From Maricaulis sp965228215 (GTDB lineage Bacteria > Pseudomonadota > Alphaproteobacteria > Caulobacterales > Maricaulaceae), in assembly GCA_965228215.1 (NCBI GenBank), contig OZ245800.1, positions 1,116,001 to 1,180,000 on the forward strand: DNA of 64,000 nucleotides, in the 5' to 3' direction. The position numbers and the translations under genes were made by a program. Shown here piece after piece: positions 8,779 through 18,700 of the stretch. The first letter of the stretch is position 1. Every line of letters starts with the position of its first letter. Below the pieces are notes generated by a model, which was not told the origin of the DNA, did no database searches, and saw only the letters and a list, made by a program, of their open reading frames with translations.

Positions 8779-9438
8779 ATGGCCAATCCCGTTTGCATTT
8801 CCCCCTCCATTCTCTCGGCCGATTTTGCCGCGCTCGGGCAGGAAGTTCGCGCGATCGACGAAGCCGGTGCCGACTGGATCCACATTGATGTGATGGACGG
8901 GCATTTCGTACCCAATCTCACGATCGGCCCGGGCGTGGTCAAAGCGCTGCGTCCACACTCGAAAAAACCGTTCGACGTGCATCTCATGATCTCGCCGATC
9001 GATCCCTATATCGAGCAATTCGCCGATGCGGGTGCCGACATCATCACCGCCCATCCCGAGGCCGGGCCGCATTTCCATCGCACGGTCCAGGCGATCAAGG
9101 CTGCGGGCCCCAAGGCGGGTGCCGCGCTGAACCCCTCCACGCCGGTCGAGACCATTGATTACGTGCTCGACGAGCTCGATCTCGTTCTCGTCATGAGCGT
9201 GAATCCGGGTTTTGGCGGCCAGAGCTTCATTGAGAGTCAATTGCGCAAGATCGAAGCCCTGCGCGAGACCATCGAGGCGCGCGGTCTAGACACCATCATC
9301 GAGGTCGATGGCGGCGTGAATCCGGTCACCGCTGCTCAATGCATCGATGCGGGTGCGACCGCCCTCGTGGCCGGCTCGGCCGTGTTCAAGGGCGGGCCGT
9401 CCCAGTATCGCGGCAATATCGCAGCCCTGCGCGGATAG
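8779..9438 (+). CDS. rpe: Ribulose-phosphate 3-epimerase
   Basis: Interconverts ribulose-5-phosphate and xylulose-5-phosphate in the pentose phosphate pathway. The 219-residue TIM barrel carries SPSILSADFA, the metal/catalytic HIDVMDGHFVPN, FDVHLMI, MSVNPGFGGQ and EVDGGVN. The next gene starts only four bases after its stop, so the two are probably co-transcribed. Confidence 0.97.
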   Translation: MANPVCISPSILSADFAALGQEVRAIDEAGADWIHIDVMDGHFVPNLTIGPGVVKALRPHSKKPFDVHLMISPIDPYIEQFADAGADIITAHPEAGPHFHRTVQAIKAAGPKAGAALNPSTPVETIDYVLDELDLVLVMSVNPGFGGQSFIESQLRKIEALRETIEARGLDTIIEVDGGVNPVTAAQCIDAGATALVAGSAVFKGGPSQYRGNIAALRG

Positions 9439-9442
9439 ATTC

Positions 9443-11206
9443 ATGGGCCGAGCGGTACGTCTTTCAGACTATGCCGGTGCCGGCCTGATTGCGGCTCGCC
9501 GCGAGATGTCGGCGACGCTCAACGCCATCGGTGTCTTTCGTCTCCTGCCCTCAGGCGGGTCCGTTCCCGATGCCCTGACCGCCTGTCCCGAAGACCTCTA
9601 CGCCGCTGACGCCAAGCGCGGAGAAGCCATACTGGATGGGGTATTCAGCCTGGCCGGAGACACCCTGACAACTCCTGACAGCACATCAGTCTGGAGCCTG
9701 AGCACGCCCAGTCGGGCCTTCGCGCGCCGCCTGCATGGTTTCGGCTGGCTGCGTGACTGTATCAAGGCCCGCGAACCCGACTCCCACGCGGTAGCCCGCG
9801 ACCTGACGGATGACTGGATCGATCGGTTCGGACGCTGGAACAGTTTCGCCTGGTCACCCGGGATTCTCTCCGCACGCCTGCTGAACTGGCTGCGCAACGG
9901 TGAGGTGCTTTTCGACGGCGAAGAGAGCGGCGCCGCACAAGTGAGGGCCCGCTTCCAATCGGTTCTACGCCAAGCCCGCTTCCTTCAGCGTTCCCTGCCG
10001 CTTGCCCATGACGGATCGGTTCGTTTGCGCAGCGCCGCCGCCCTGGCCCTCACCGGGATCAGCCTGCCCAGCCAGACGGGCCTGCAGAAGGCCGGACTGG
10101 CTGCGCTCGCCCAGGAGATCGACCGCCAGATCCTGCCGGATGGCGGCCATATCTCCCGTTCTCCACGGGCCTGTTTCGAAGCCTTGCTGGACCTGCACGC
10201 CGTGCTCCAGGCCGCTGACCGCGAACATATCGAAATACCGGACTCGCTGCAGCGGGCCCTAGACCGCCTGGTCCCCATGGTGCGTTTCTTCCGCATGCCG
10301 GACGGCGGACTGGCCTCCTTCCATGGCGGTGGAGAATGCGATCACGCGGCCCTGAAAGCGGTACTGAAAACCGACGATACCCGCGCCAAACCCTTCGGTT
10401 TCGCGCCGCACTCCGGTTATCACCGGGCCAGTGCGGGCGGCGCGACAGTCATTCTCGATGTCGGCGAAGCCCCGCGTGGAACATTGTCGGCCAGTGCCCA
10501 TGCCAGCGCCCTGGCATTCGAATTGTGCACGCCAGGCGGGCGCCTTGTGGTCAATTGCGGCTGGCATGATGACCAGCCCTCCTCCTGGCGCGAGGCTGTG
10601 CGCGCGACACCGGCTCATTCCACGCTCACACTCTGCGAAACCTCGTCAGCACGATTACTGCCCGCAGGCTGGAAACGCGACCTGCTCGGTCCGCGCCTGG
10701 CGACGGCTCCAGGCCCTGTCACCGCGCGGCGAAATGAAGAAGATATGGGCGTCTGGCTGGAAGGGTCCCACGAAGGATATCGAGAGCCGTTCGGGCTTTC
10801 CGCGCGACGGCGCGTCTTTCTTGCAGCCGACGGGGGTGACTTGCGTGGCGAGGATGCATTATTCCGCCCAGTAGCCGCGGGCCCGGCGGAGGACACCGAG
10901 ATGCGTCTTCCTTTCGCGATCCGCTTCCATCTTCACCCGAGTGTCCGAGCCTCCCTGTCCCGAGATTCCATGAGCGCGCTTCTTGTCCAACCCAATGGTG
11001 ATGGCTGGCGGTTCCGTACCGATGGCGGACCGGTCAAGCTGGAGCGCTCCGTCTATCTGGCGGCGGGCGCTCCACCCCAGCGCTCCACTCAAATCGTGGT
11101 GCATGGTGAGGCGGAACCATTTGGCGCAGGCGACAAGCCACCCAATCGTGTACGGTGGGCGTTTCAACGCCTGGGCCGTATCGGTGGTGCTGAGGGGGAA
11201 ATTTGA
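9443..11206 (+). CDS. Heparinase II/III family protein
   Basis: A 587-residue protein with the two-part architecture of the family. An alpha-toroid-like helical half runs to about residue 300 (WSPGILSARLLNWLRN, LPDGGHISRSP). A beta-rich half follows, with RMPDGGLASFHGG, a SASAHASALAFEL stretch, LVVNCG and AHSTL. Homologues cleave uronic-acid polysaccharides, but members beside purH in alphaproteobacteria are uncharacterised. No signal peptide is obvious, so cytoplasmic action or an undetected export route is open. The ATG at 9443 follows rpe closely. Its stop overlaps the next start (TGATG), coupling it to a sugar-nucleotide dehydratase; together they suggest envelope polysaccharide turnover. 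Confidence 0.85.
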   Translation: MGRAVRLSDYAGAGLIAARREMSATLNAIGVFRLLPSGGSVPDALTACPEDLYAADAKRGEAILDGVFSLAGDTLTTPDSTSVWSLSTPSRAFARRLHGFGWLRDCIKAREPDSHAVARDLTDDWIDRFGRWNSFAWSPGILSARLLNWLRNGEVLFDGEESGAAQVRARFQSVLRQARFLQRSLPLAHDGSVRLRSAAALALTGISLPSQTGLQKAGLAALAQEIDRQILPDGGHISRSPRACFEALLDLHAVLQAADREHIEIPDSLQRALDRLVPMVRFFRMPDGGLASFHGGGECDHAALKAVLKTDDTRAKPFGFAPHSGYHRASAGGATVILDVGEAPRGTLSASAHASALAFELCTPGGRLVVNCGWHDDQPSSWREAVRATPAHSTLTLCETSSARLLPAGWKRDLLGPRLATAPGPVTARRNEEDMGVWLEGSHEGYREPFGLSARRRVFLAADGGDLRGEDALFRPVAAGPAEDTEMRLPFAIRFHLHPSVRASLSRDSMSALLVQPNGDGWRFRTDGGPVKLERSVYLAAGAPPQRSTQIVVHGEAEPFGAGDKPPNRVRWAFQRLGRIGGAEGEI

Positions 11207-13107
11207 TGAGCATGCCGCGCCCCAGCGCGAAAACGGCCGTACGGCGCAATGGACTCTGGTCCATTATCGCCGTTGCCCTGTTCGACATGGCGTCCGGCGC
11301 TGTCTCCCTGTGGGCGGCGATCTATGTCCGTTACGAATTCGAGCCCACCGATCCGCCGGAAGACCTGGTCCTGCAATCCGTCAGTGTCTTCGCTCTGGCG
11401 TGTGCGGTGGTGTTCTTCCTCTACGGACTGCACCGCGGCGTTTGGCGCTACACGGCGCTCAATGACGCCGCACGCATCGTCCGGGCGTGCGTCGTCGCCA
11501 ATCTCGCCTTCCTGCCGGTCCTCTTCCTGATCAACCGTCTCGACGGTTTTCCGCGAACCAGCATCCTGATCGAACTCCCGCTTCTGCTTCTCCTACTGAT
11601 CGGCGCACGCATGATCGTCGCAGCCTGGCGCCGGCAGGGTCTGAAGGCGGCCCTCCAGTTCGAGGATCGCCGCAAGCCGGCCGCCATCATTGTCGGCACC
11701 GAAGACGATATCGACGAAGCCCTGCGCGATCTCTCGCGCCGCAATGGCGCTAGCCCCTTCCGGCCGCGCGCCCTGGTCGCCGTCGGCTCCGACCTGTCAG
11801 GCCGCTCGATCCGCGGCGTGCCCGTCAGCGGTGGTCTCGACTCGCTGCCGGCAACCTTCAAGCGGGTGATCGAGGCGGAGAGTGAACCGCCGCGCATCGT
11901 GCTGGCCTCGGCCCAGGCCGATGTGCGCCTGGTCAACGACCTCATCCGGATTGCCGCGACGCTCGGCGCGAAACTGTCCCGGGCCCGGCCCTCGAAGGGA
12001 CCCGGTGCGTTCTCGCCGATCGAGGCTGCCGACCTGCTCAACCGTCCGCCGCGTGTACCGGATCTGACGCCGGCCCGGCCGCTGATCGAGGGCAAGCGCG
12101 TGCTGGTCACCGGTGCAGGTGGAACCATCGGTTCCCAGCTGGTGCGTCTCGCCGCAGACCTGAAACCGGAAAAACTCCTGCTGCTCGATGCCTCCGAGGC
12201 CAATCTCTACGAGATCGACATGGAGATGCGCGAGCGCCATCCCGACCTGAACTGGCGCTCCATTCTTGGCGATGTGCGTGATGGCGACCGGCTTGATCAG
12301 GTCTTCGGCGAGGAGACCCCGCAAGTCGTCCTGCACGCCGCGGCGCTGAAACACGTGCCGATGAGCGAGTACAATCCCAGCGAGGCCGCTCTGACCAATG
12401 TGCTCGGCACGGTCCGTACCATCGATGCGGCGCGCAAGCACGGCTCCCAGATCGTCGCCGTGATCTCAACCGACAAGGCCGTCGAGCCGACCAATGTCAT
12501 GGGCGCGACCAAGCGTGCCGCCGAACTCTATGCGCGCACCCAGGCCGACGCGGACAGCGAGACCCGGGTCTGCGTGGTCCGCTTCGGCAATGTGCTCGGC
12601 TCGACCGGCTCGGTGGTTCCGCTGTTTGAGCGTCAGATCGAGACGGGATCGGCGGTCACCATCACCGATCCGGAAGCGACGCGCTATTTCATGACGGTGG
12701 AGGAAGCGACCGGGCTCGTGCTTTCGGCTGCGGCCCAGACTGCCGCCGATGCCTCGCACAACGGTGCGCTCTACGTGTTCGACATGGGCGAGCCTGTGCC
12801 GATCCTGCGCCTCGCGCGCCAGCTCCTGCGCCTGCGCGGTATCGATCCGGATGCGGATGGCTCGATCACCGTAATTGGATTGCGGCCGGGTGAAAAACGG
12901 CACGAAGCGCTCACCTACAATTTTGAACAGACCCGGCCGACCGCGATCGACGGCGTGTGGTCGATCGATGGTCCGGCTCCCGATCCGGACCAGGTGAGCC
13001 ATGCAATCAATCTCCTGCTGGACGCCGCGCGCCAACGCGACGCCGTGAAAGTCCGCGCCAATCTCGAGACCGCCTGTGAGATACGCCCTCAAGTCCCGGC
13101 GGATTGA
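11206..13107 (+). CDS. Membrane UDP-sugar 4,6-dehydratase (CapD/FlaA1/WbpM-like)
   Basis: A 633-residue nucleotide-sugar dehydratase. Four N-terminal transmembrane helices (about residues 18-145) precede a cytoplasmic Rossmann-like domain and the catalytic SDR domain. The SDR domain has VTGAGGTIGSQL and the Ser-Met-Lys triad in STDKAVEPTNVMGATKRAAE. Family enzymes turn UDP-GlcNAc into a 4-keto-6-deoxy sugar for O-antigen, capsule or glycoprotein glycans. It overlaps the heparinase stop by one base. Downstream glycan genes are absent, so the end product is unknown. Confidence 0.92.
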   Translation: MSMPRPSAKTAVRRNGLWSIIAVALFDMASGAVSLWAAIYVRYEFEPTDPPEDLVLQSVSVFALACAVVFFLYGLHRGVWRYTALNDAARIVRACVVANLAFLPVLFLINRLDGFPRTSILIELPLLLLLLIGARMIVAAWRRQGLKAALQFEDRRKPAAIIVGTEDDIDEALRDLSRRNGASPFRPRALVAVGSDLSGRSIRGVPVSGGLDSLPATFKRVIEAESEPPRIVLASAQADVRLVNDLIRIAATLGAKLSRARPSKGPGAFSPIEAADLLNRPPRVPDLTPARPLIEGKRVLVTGAGGTIGSQLVRLAADLKPEKLLLLDASEANLYEIDMEMRERHPDLNWRSILGDVRDGDRLDQVFGEETPQVVLHAAALKHVPMSEYNPSEAALTNVLGTVRTIDAARKHGSQIVAVISTDKAVEPTNVMGATKRAAELYARTQADADSETRVCVVRFGNVLGSTGSVVPLFERQIETGSAVTITDPEATRYFMTVEEATGLVLSAAAQTAADASHNGALYVFDMGEPVPILRLARQLLRLRGIDPDADGSITVIGLRPGEKRHEALTYNFEQTRPTAIDGVWSIDGPAPDPDQVSHAINLLLDAARQRDAVKVRANLETACEIRPQVPAD

Positions 13108-13167
13108 CTCGCCTTCCGACCATGCTAACCCGGCTCTTGCCGGTTCATTCCTGATGGAGCCCTCGCC

Positions 13168-14763
13168 ATGACTGCCATGGATCTCGTTCCGATCCGCCGT
13201 GCGCTGATCTCAGTTTCTGACAAGTCTGGCCTGATCGACCGCGCCCGGGCGCTCGCCGAGGCCGAGGTGGAAATCCTGTCCACCGGCGGCACGCTGCGAG
13301 CCCTGAACGACGCCGGTATCGCCGCGAAGGACGTTTCCGAGGTCACCGAATTTCCGGAAATGATGGACGGCCGCCTGAAGACCCTGCATCCGCGCGTACA
13401 TGGCGGGCTTCTGGGGCGCCGCGATCGTACAGATGATCGCGAGTCCATGGCCCAGCACGGCATCCCGGCGATCGACCTGCTTTACGTCAATCTCTACCCA
13501 TTCGAGGACACGGTCGCGAAGGGTGCCGAATACGCCGATTGCGTCGAGAATATCGATATCGGTGGCCCCGCCATGATCCGGGCGGCCGCGAAGAATCATG
13601 CCTGGACCTCCGTCTGTGTAGACGGCGCAGACGTGGACGCCGTGCTCGCCGACATGAAAGCCAATGAAAACGCGTCGACATTGGACCTTCGCAAACGCCT
13701 CGCCGCCAAGGCCTATGCCCGCACGGCGGCTTATGACGCCGCCATTTCCAACTGGTTTGCCGACTCGCTCAATGAGGCGAATTCCGATTTCCGCGCCTTC
13801 GGTGGTGGACTTCAGCAGAGCCTGCGCTACGGCGAGAACCCGCACCAGCGCGCGGCCTTCTATGCCAGCGCCGAAACGCGGCCCGGCATCGCCACGGCGC
13901 GCCAGGTACAGGGCAAGGCGCTCAGCTACAATAATCTCGCCGACGCCGATGCCGCCTTCGAACTCGCCGGTGAATTCGATCCGACGGATTCTGCCGCTGT
14001 CGTGATCGTCAAACACGCGAACCCCTGCGGTGTCGCCGTGCACGACTCGCTGGCCCGCGCCTATGAAAATGCGTTTGCTGCCGACCCGATTTCCGCGTTC
14101 GGCGGCATCGTGGCGATGAACCGCAAGCTCGACGCAGATACCGCGCAAGACCTGGTGAAGATCTTCACCGAAGTGGTCATCGCCCCGGATGCCGATGAGG
14201 ACGCGCTCGCCGTCCTGTCCGCCAAGAGCAATCTGCGTGTGCTTCTGACTGGCGGCATGCCCGATCCCACGCAGTCCGGCTGGCTGACCAAGACCGTTGC
14301 CGGCGGCCTCCTGGTACAGGAGCGTGATATCGGTGGGGTGACCCCGGAAGCCCTGAAAATAGTCACCGAGCGCGCGCCGACGGAAGCAGAGCTCGCCGAT
14401 CTCCTGTTCGGATGGAAAGTCGTCAAACACGTGAAGTCCAATGCCATCGTCTATGCCAAGAACGGCCGGACAGCCGGTGTTGGCATGGGCCAAACCAGCC
14501 GGCTCGAGGCCGCGCGCCTGGCCGTACGCAAGGCCGAGGCGACCGCCACGGAGAATGGCTGGGATGAACCTCACACCCGGGGTTCGGTCTGTGCATCCGA
14601 CGCCTTCTTCCCGTTTGCGGACGGACTGAAAGCCGCTGTGGAAGCAGGCGCGACCGCGGTGATCCAGCCGGGCGGCTCGATCCGCGATGATGAGGTCATC
14701 GAGGCTGCAAACGAGGCAGGGATCGCGATGGTGTTCACCGGAATGCGGCACTTCAAGCACTAG
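13168..14763 (+). CDS. purH: Bifunctional AICAR transformylase / IMP cyclohydrolase
   Basis: The last two steps of purine synthesis. The 531-residue length is normal. The N-terminal cyclohydrolase domain carries ISVSDKSGL, STGGT, KTLHPRVHGG and NLYPF. The C-terminal transformylase carries RYGENPHQ, the catalytic KHANPCG motif and SDAFFPF..G. The start ATG at 13168 is supported by family alignment and a GGAG-like sequence upstream. Confidence 0.98.
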   Translation: MTAMDLVPIRRALISVSDKSGLIDRARALAEAEVEILSTGGTLRALNDAGIAAKDVSEVTEFPEMMDGRLKTLHPRVHGGLLGRRDRTDDRESMAQHGIPAIDLLYVNLYPFEDTVAKGAEYADCVENIDIGGPAMIRAAAKNHAWTSVCVDGADVDAVLADMKANENASTLDLRKRLAAKAYARTAAYDAAISNWFADSLNEANSDFRAFGGGLQQSLRYGENPHQRAAFYASAETRPGIATARQVQGKALSYNNLADADAAFELAGEFDPTDSAAVVIVKHANPCGVAVHDSLARAYENAFAADPISAFGGIVAMNRKLDADTAQDLVKIFTEVVIAPDADEDALAVLSAKSNLRVLLTGGMPDPTQSGWLTKTVAGGLLVQERDIGGVTPEALKIVTERAPTEAELADLLFGWKVVKHVKSNAIVYAKNGRTAGVGMGQTSRLEAARLAVRKAEATATENGWDEPHTRGSVCASDAFFPFADGLKAAVEAGATAVIQPGGSIRDDEVIEAANEAGIAMVFTGMRHFKH

Positions 14764-14793
14764 GTTTGCGGGTATCGGGATGTGAATCCCTTT

Positions 14794-14811
14794 AACGTTG
14801 ACGTCAGCGTT
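14794..14811. promoter_or_regulatory. 18-bp near-palindrome upstream of the lipoprotein hydrolase
   Basis: AACGTTGACGTCAGCGTT matches its own reverse complement at 16 of 18 positions and centres on TGACGTCA. It lies 21 bases before the ATG at 14832 and is followed by a second perfect palindrome (GCGTGCACGC, 14815-14824). It is a possible operator; no regulator is known. Confidence 0.35.
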
Positions 14812-14831
14812 CACGCGTGCACGCTGATGGC

Positions 14832-15701
14832 ATGTCTCGTCTGCTGAAACCGCTCCTGATCCTTGTCGCCGTCCTGCTGGTCGGCTTGTCCGGCTGTGCG
14901 CTGGGGAATTCCGCCGGCTGGTCGATTCCCAAGCGCAGCCTGGAAGAACAGGTCGAACTGATCCTGCCATATACTGACATTCGTGTGCCGGGCCAGGCGT
15001 CCGGCGCAACGGCTACGCTCGTCATGTTCCATGGGTGCGGCGGATTGCGGCAAGTTCAGGAAGACTATGCTGCCGCCGCACTGGACGCGGGTTATGCCGT
15101 GATGATCGTCGGGTCGAACGCCGCCCGTGGTATTGGCCGGTTCGGATCGATGAGCCAGGTCTGCACTGCCCTGCGCCTGTGGGGCCAGGAGAGAGCTGCG
15201 GATGTGCATGCCGCCATCGCCATCGCGTCGACCGATCCGCGCATCGACGAGGAACGGCTCGCCTTGATCGGCTGGAGCCATGGTGGCTGGACCGTGCTGG
15301 ACGCTCTCGGATATCACGCCGCCGGCGAGCAGCCGGCCGCATTGCGCGGCGAACTTCCCGGACTCACCGGTCATGTGCAGACCGCGATAGCGGTTTATCC
15401 CTATTGCGGCTTTCCAGTGCGCACGGATGGTTCGGATTTCGATCCGGCCATCCCGGTCCACGCAATCCTGGCCGAGCGCGACCTGGTCGCGCCGCATGGT
15501 GATTGCGTCAATCTGCTCGAGCGCGCAAACGCGGATGGCGGGCAGGTCGATTATTCGGTGTGGCCGGACCTGACTCACGCCTTCGACGAGCCGCACCAAC
15601 CGCCAGATCCGCGTATGGAATACGATCCGGAAGCGGCCGCTCAGGCTCGGGCATGGATGGTGGAAATCCTGCGGGCGGAACTCGGTCCGCCCACCGGATA
15701 G
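14832..15701 (+). CDS. Lipoprotein alpha/beta hydrolase (dienelactone-hydrolase-like)
   Basis: A 289-residue protein with a lipoprotein signal: a hydrophobic stretch ending LVGLSGC, where the Cys would be lipidated. It folds as an alpha/beta hydrolase. There is an oxyanion-region MFHGCGGL, a nucleophile elbow GWSHGG, an acid candidate in LAERDLVAPHG and the catalytic His in LTHAFDE. The HGCGGL and nucleophile elbows resemble dienelactone hydrolase. The substrate is unknown; periplasmic-side inner- or outer-membrane placement is inferred. The upstream GTG at 14817 is an alternative start. It is convergent with gdhZ, 19 bases apart. Confidence 0.85.
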   Translation: MSRLLKPLLILVAVLLVGLSGCALGNSAGWSIPKRSLEEQVELILPYTDIRVPGQASGATATLVMFHGCGGLRQVQEDYAAAALDAGYAVMIVGSNAARGIGRFGSMSQVCTALRLWGQERAADVHAAIAIASTDPRIDEERLALIGWSHGGWTVLDALGYHAAGEQPAALRGELPGLTGHVQTAIAVYPYCGFPVRTDGSDFDPAIPVHAILAERDLVAPHGDCVNLLERANADGGQVDYSVWPDLTHAFDEPHQPPDPRMEYDPEAAAQARAWMVEILRAELGPPTG

Positions 15702-15720
15702 GCGCCGGGATGGACGCTGG

Positions 15721-18700
15721 TCAGGTCACCAGCGCCATTTCGCGCAACTGGGTGGAGGCGATGGCCAGTTTGGACAGGGTCCAGGCACCGGAATTCTCGA
15801 GCTCACGCATCACGATATCAACCCGGCCGGCATCTTCCTCATTCACCGTATTCCAGGCCTCAACAAGCGATTCCGCCCATTCACGGCTCGGAGTTTCCAC
15901 CCCGGCCGCCAGCGATCCGCCGGCTGCCTGGGCGAATTGCATCGCCGAGGAGGTGAAGGCCTGCTGGCTGGCGTAGAAGTCTTCCATCAAGCGACGCACA
16001 GCGAGACGGTCCCAGTGCAGGTCCGACGAGACCTCGCCGCCCATGCCGCGCAAGCGATCGAAGCTGAAGCGCGCGCCCATCGCGTGATAGAGCATCGCGG
16101 TCGGCGTCAGCGGCCAGGCGCCCTTTGCAGCCAGGTCGATCACATCGGACGAGGATGTCAGCGGGCGCAGTTCGGCGACAGCCCGGGCCAGATCGTCCGG
16201 AGCCCCCGCCGCAACGAAGTTCGACGCGCGTGTCTCTACGCCTGTGCGTTCGTGCTCGGAGATGATGTCCCACACCATGCTCTTGAGCGAGTCGACACCC
16301 GGCTTATACGCCCCGATCACATCAGCGATCGGCTGAGCGGACGTGCTGTCGAGATTGCGGTTCCGCCGCACGAGCCAATAGGTCTGGCGACGCAGAAGAC
16401 GGATGATCTCCTCATGCAACGCGACCTGAACTTCGGCGGGAGCCTTGTTGTCCAGCGCATTGATCTGGTCGGTCAGGGCCGCGAAACCGAAGATGTGGCG
16501 ACCGGCCTCGAAACCGCGGGCAATCGCGGGAACGCTGGCATTGGTCGAATCGATGGCGCGGTGGATAAAGGTCGCACCGCCGAGATTGATCATCTCGTTG
16601 GCCAGGATGGTGGAGATAATCTCCCGCTTCAGCCGGTGCGCCTGCATACCGTCTTCAAATTCGTGCAGGGCCTGCGGGAAATAGGTCCGCAGCATGGTGC
16701 CGAAGTGCGGGTCGTCCGGTACATCCGAAGCAACGAGATCATCAAACAGGGTGATCTTCGCGTAAGAGACCAGAACGGCCAGTTCCGGCCGTGACAGGCC
16801 GAGATCCCGACGCTTCAGGCGGCGCACGCCGTCGACGCTGGGCAGACCCTCGACTTCGCGATCAAGCTTGCCTGCCGCTTCCAGCCGGCTCATGAAGCGC
16901 TCGTGCGCATCCAGGTCGGCGGCAGCGGAATGCTCGGCCAGGGTGAGCGCCAGCGTCTGGTCGTAATTGTGCTGCAGGACGTGGCGCGCAACATCGTCCG
17001 TCATCGATTCCAGCAGCGAGTCGCGCGAGGTGCGGTCCATGTCTCCTTGCCGCAACATGGGCTGTAGCAGGATCTTGATATTGACTTCATGGTCCGAACT
17101 GTCGACGCCCGCGGAATTGTCCACGAAGTCGGCATTCACCCGTCCACCCTTGCGCGCGAACTCGATCCGGCCGGCCTGGGTAATGCCCAGATTGGCGCCC
17201 TCGCCGATGACTGCCGCACCGACATCTTCCGCGTCGATACGCAGGCTGTCATTACCCTTGTCGCCGACTTCGAAATTCTGCTCGCTCGACGCCTTCACAT
17301 ACGTGCCGATACCCCCGAACCAGAGCAGTTCGGTCTGGGCCTTCAGAAGGTGGCGCAGCAATTCATTGGGGCTGACCTTGCTGGCTTCCAGACCAGTCAA
17401 TGCCTGGATTTCCGGCGTCAACTCGATCTGTTTCACATTGCGTGAGAACACACCACCGCCTTTTGAAATCAGGCTCTTGTCGTAGTCCTGCCAGGACGAG
17501 CGCGGCATGTCGAAAAGCCGTTTGCGCTCAGTCCACATCGTCTCGGGATCGCCCGGATCCGGATCGATGAAGATATCGCGATGGTCGAAAGCCGCGACCA
17601 GTTTGATTTGGCGCGACAACAGCATGCCATTGCCGAACACATCGCCGGACATATCGCCAACGCCGACCACGGTGAAGGGTTCGGACTGGATATCCTTGCC
17701 CATCTCGCGGAAGTGCCGTTTCACGGATTCCCAGCCGCCGCGGGCCGTGATGCCCATTTTCTTGTGGTCATAACCGGCCGAACCACCGGAAGCGAAAGCA
17801 TCACCGAGCCAGAAATCAAATTCGTCCGTCGCCATGCCATTGGCAGTGTCGGAGAAGGTCGCCGTACCCTTGTCAGCGGCTACGACCAGATAGGGGTCCT
17901 CGTCATCCCAGCAGATCGTGCCGTCAGGATGGATGACCGCGTCGTCGACAATATTGTCGGTGATGTCCAGGAGACCTCGGATGAAGGTTTTGTAGGCCTC
18001 GCGACCGGCTTCGAACACCTCGTCGCGGCTGCCCTTGCGGGGTAGGGCCTTGGGATAGAATCCGCCCTTCGATCCCACCGGAACGATGACAGCATTCTTG
18101 ACCTGTTGGGCCTTCACGAGGCCCAGGACTTCGGTGCGGAAATCATCACGCCGGTCCGACCAGCGCAGACCGCCACGAGCAACCGGTCCGAAGCGGATAT
18201 GGACGCCCTCGACATCCGGCGCCCAGACGAAAATCTCGCGATAGGGTTTGGGCAGCGGCAATTCTTCCAGGAGTTCGCTAGCGATCTTGATCGAGATCCG
18301 CGCCTTGGATTCACCGTCCGCCGCCTGCTGGTAGAAATTCGTCCGCATCGTCGCTTCGATGAGGTGGAAGATCCGGCGCAGAGCGCGGTCGTGATCCAGG
18401 CTGGCAACCTCTTCGAGCTGGCTGCGCAAATGCTCGCCGGCTTCGTGCACCGCATCGGCCCTGGTCTTCATATTATCGGTGAAGTCCGGATCGAACTTCA
18501 CCCGAGCCAGTTCGAGCAATCCGCGCGCGATCTCGGGATAGGCGGCAAACGCTTCTTCCTGAATGGTCTGCGAAGGATCGAGACCGCTCTGCTGGCGATA
18601 GCGCGCGCAGGTACGAAGGAATGCGGCCTCGCGCCAGGTCACACCGATCTCCAGGATCAGGCGGTTGAAACCATCATCCTCAGCCTTGCGCTCGGCGATC

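Noticed and set aside
13210..15009. A 599-residue open frame on the minus strand opposite purH
   Set aside because: It lies entirely antisense to purH and the following gene, shows no motifs, and reflects high G+C codon structure.
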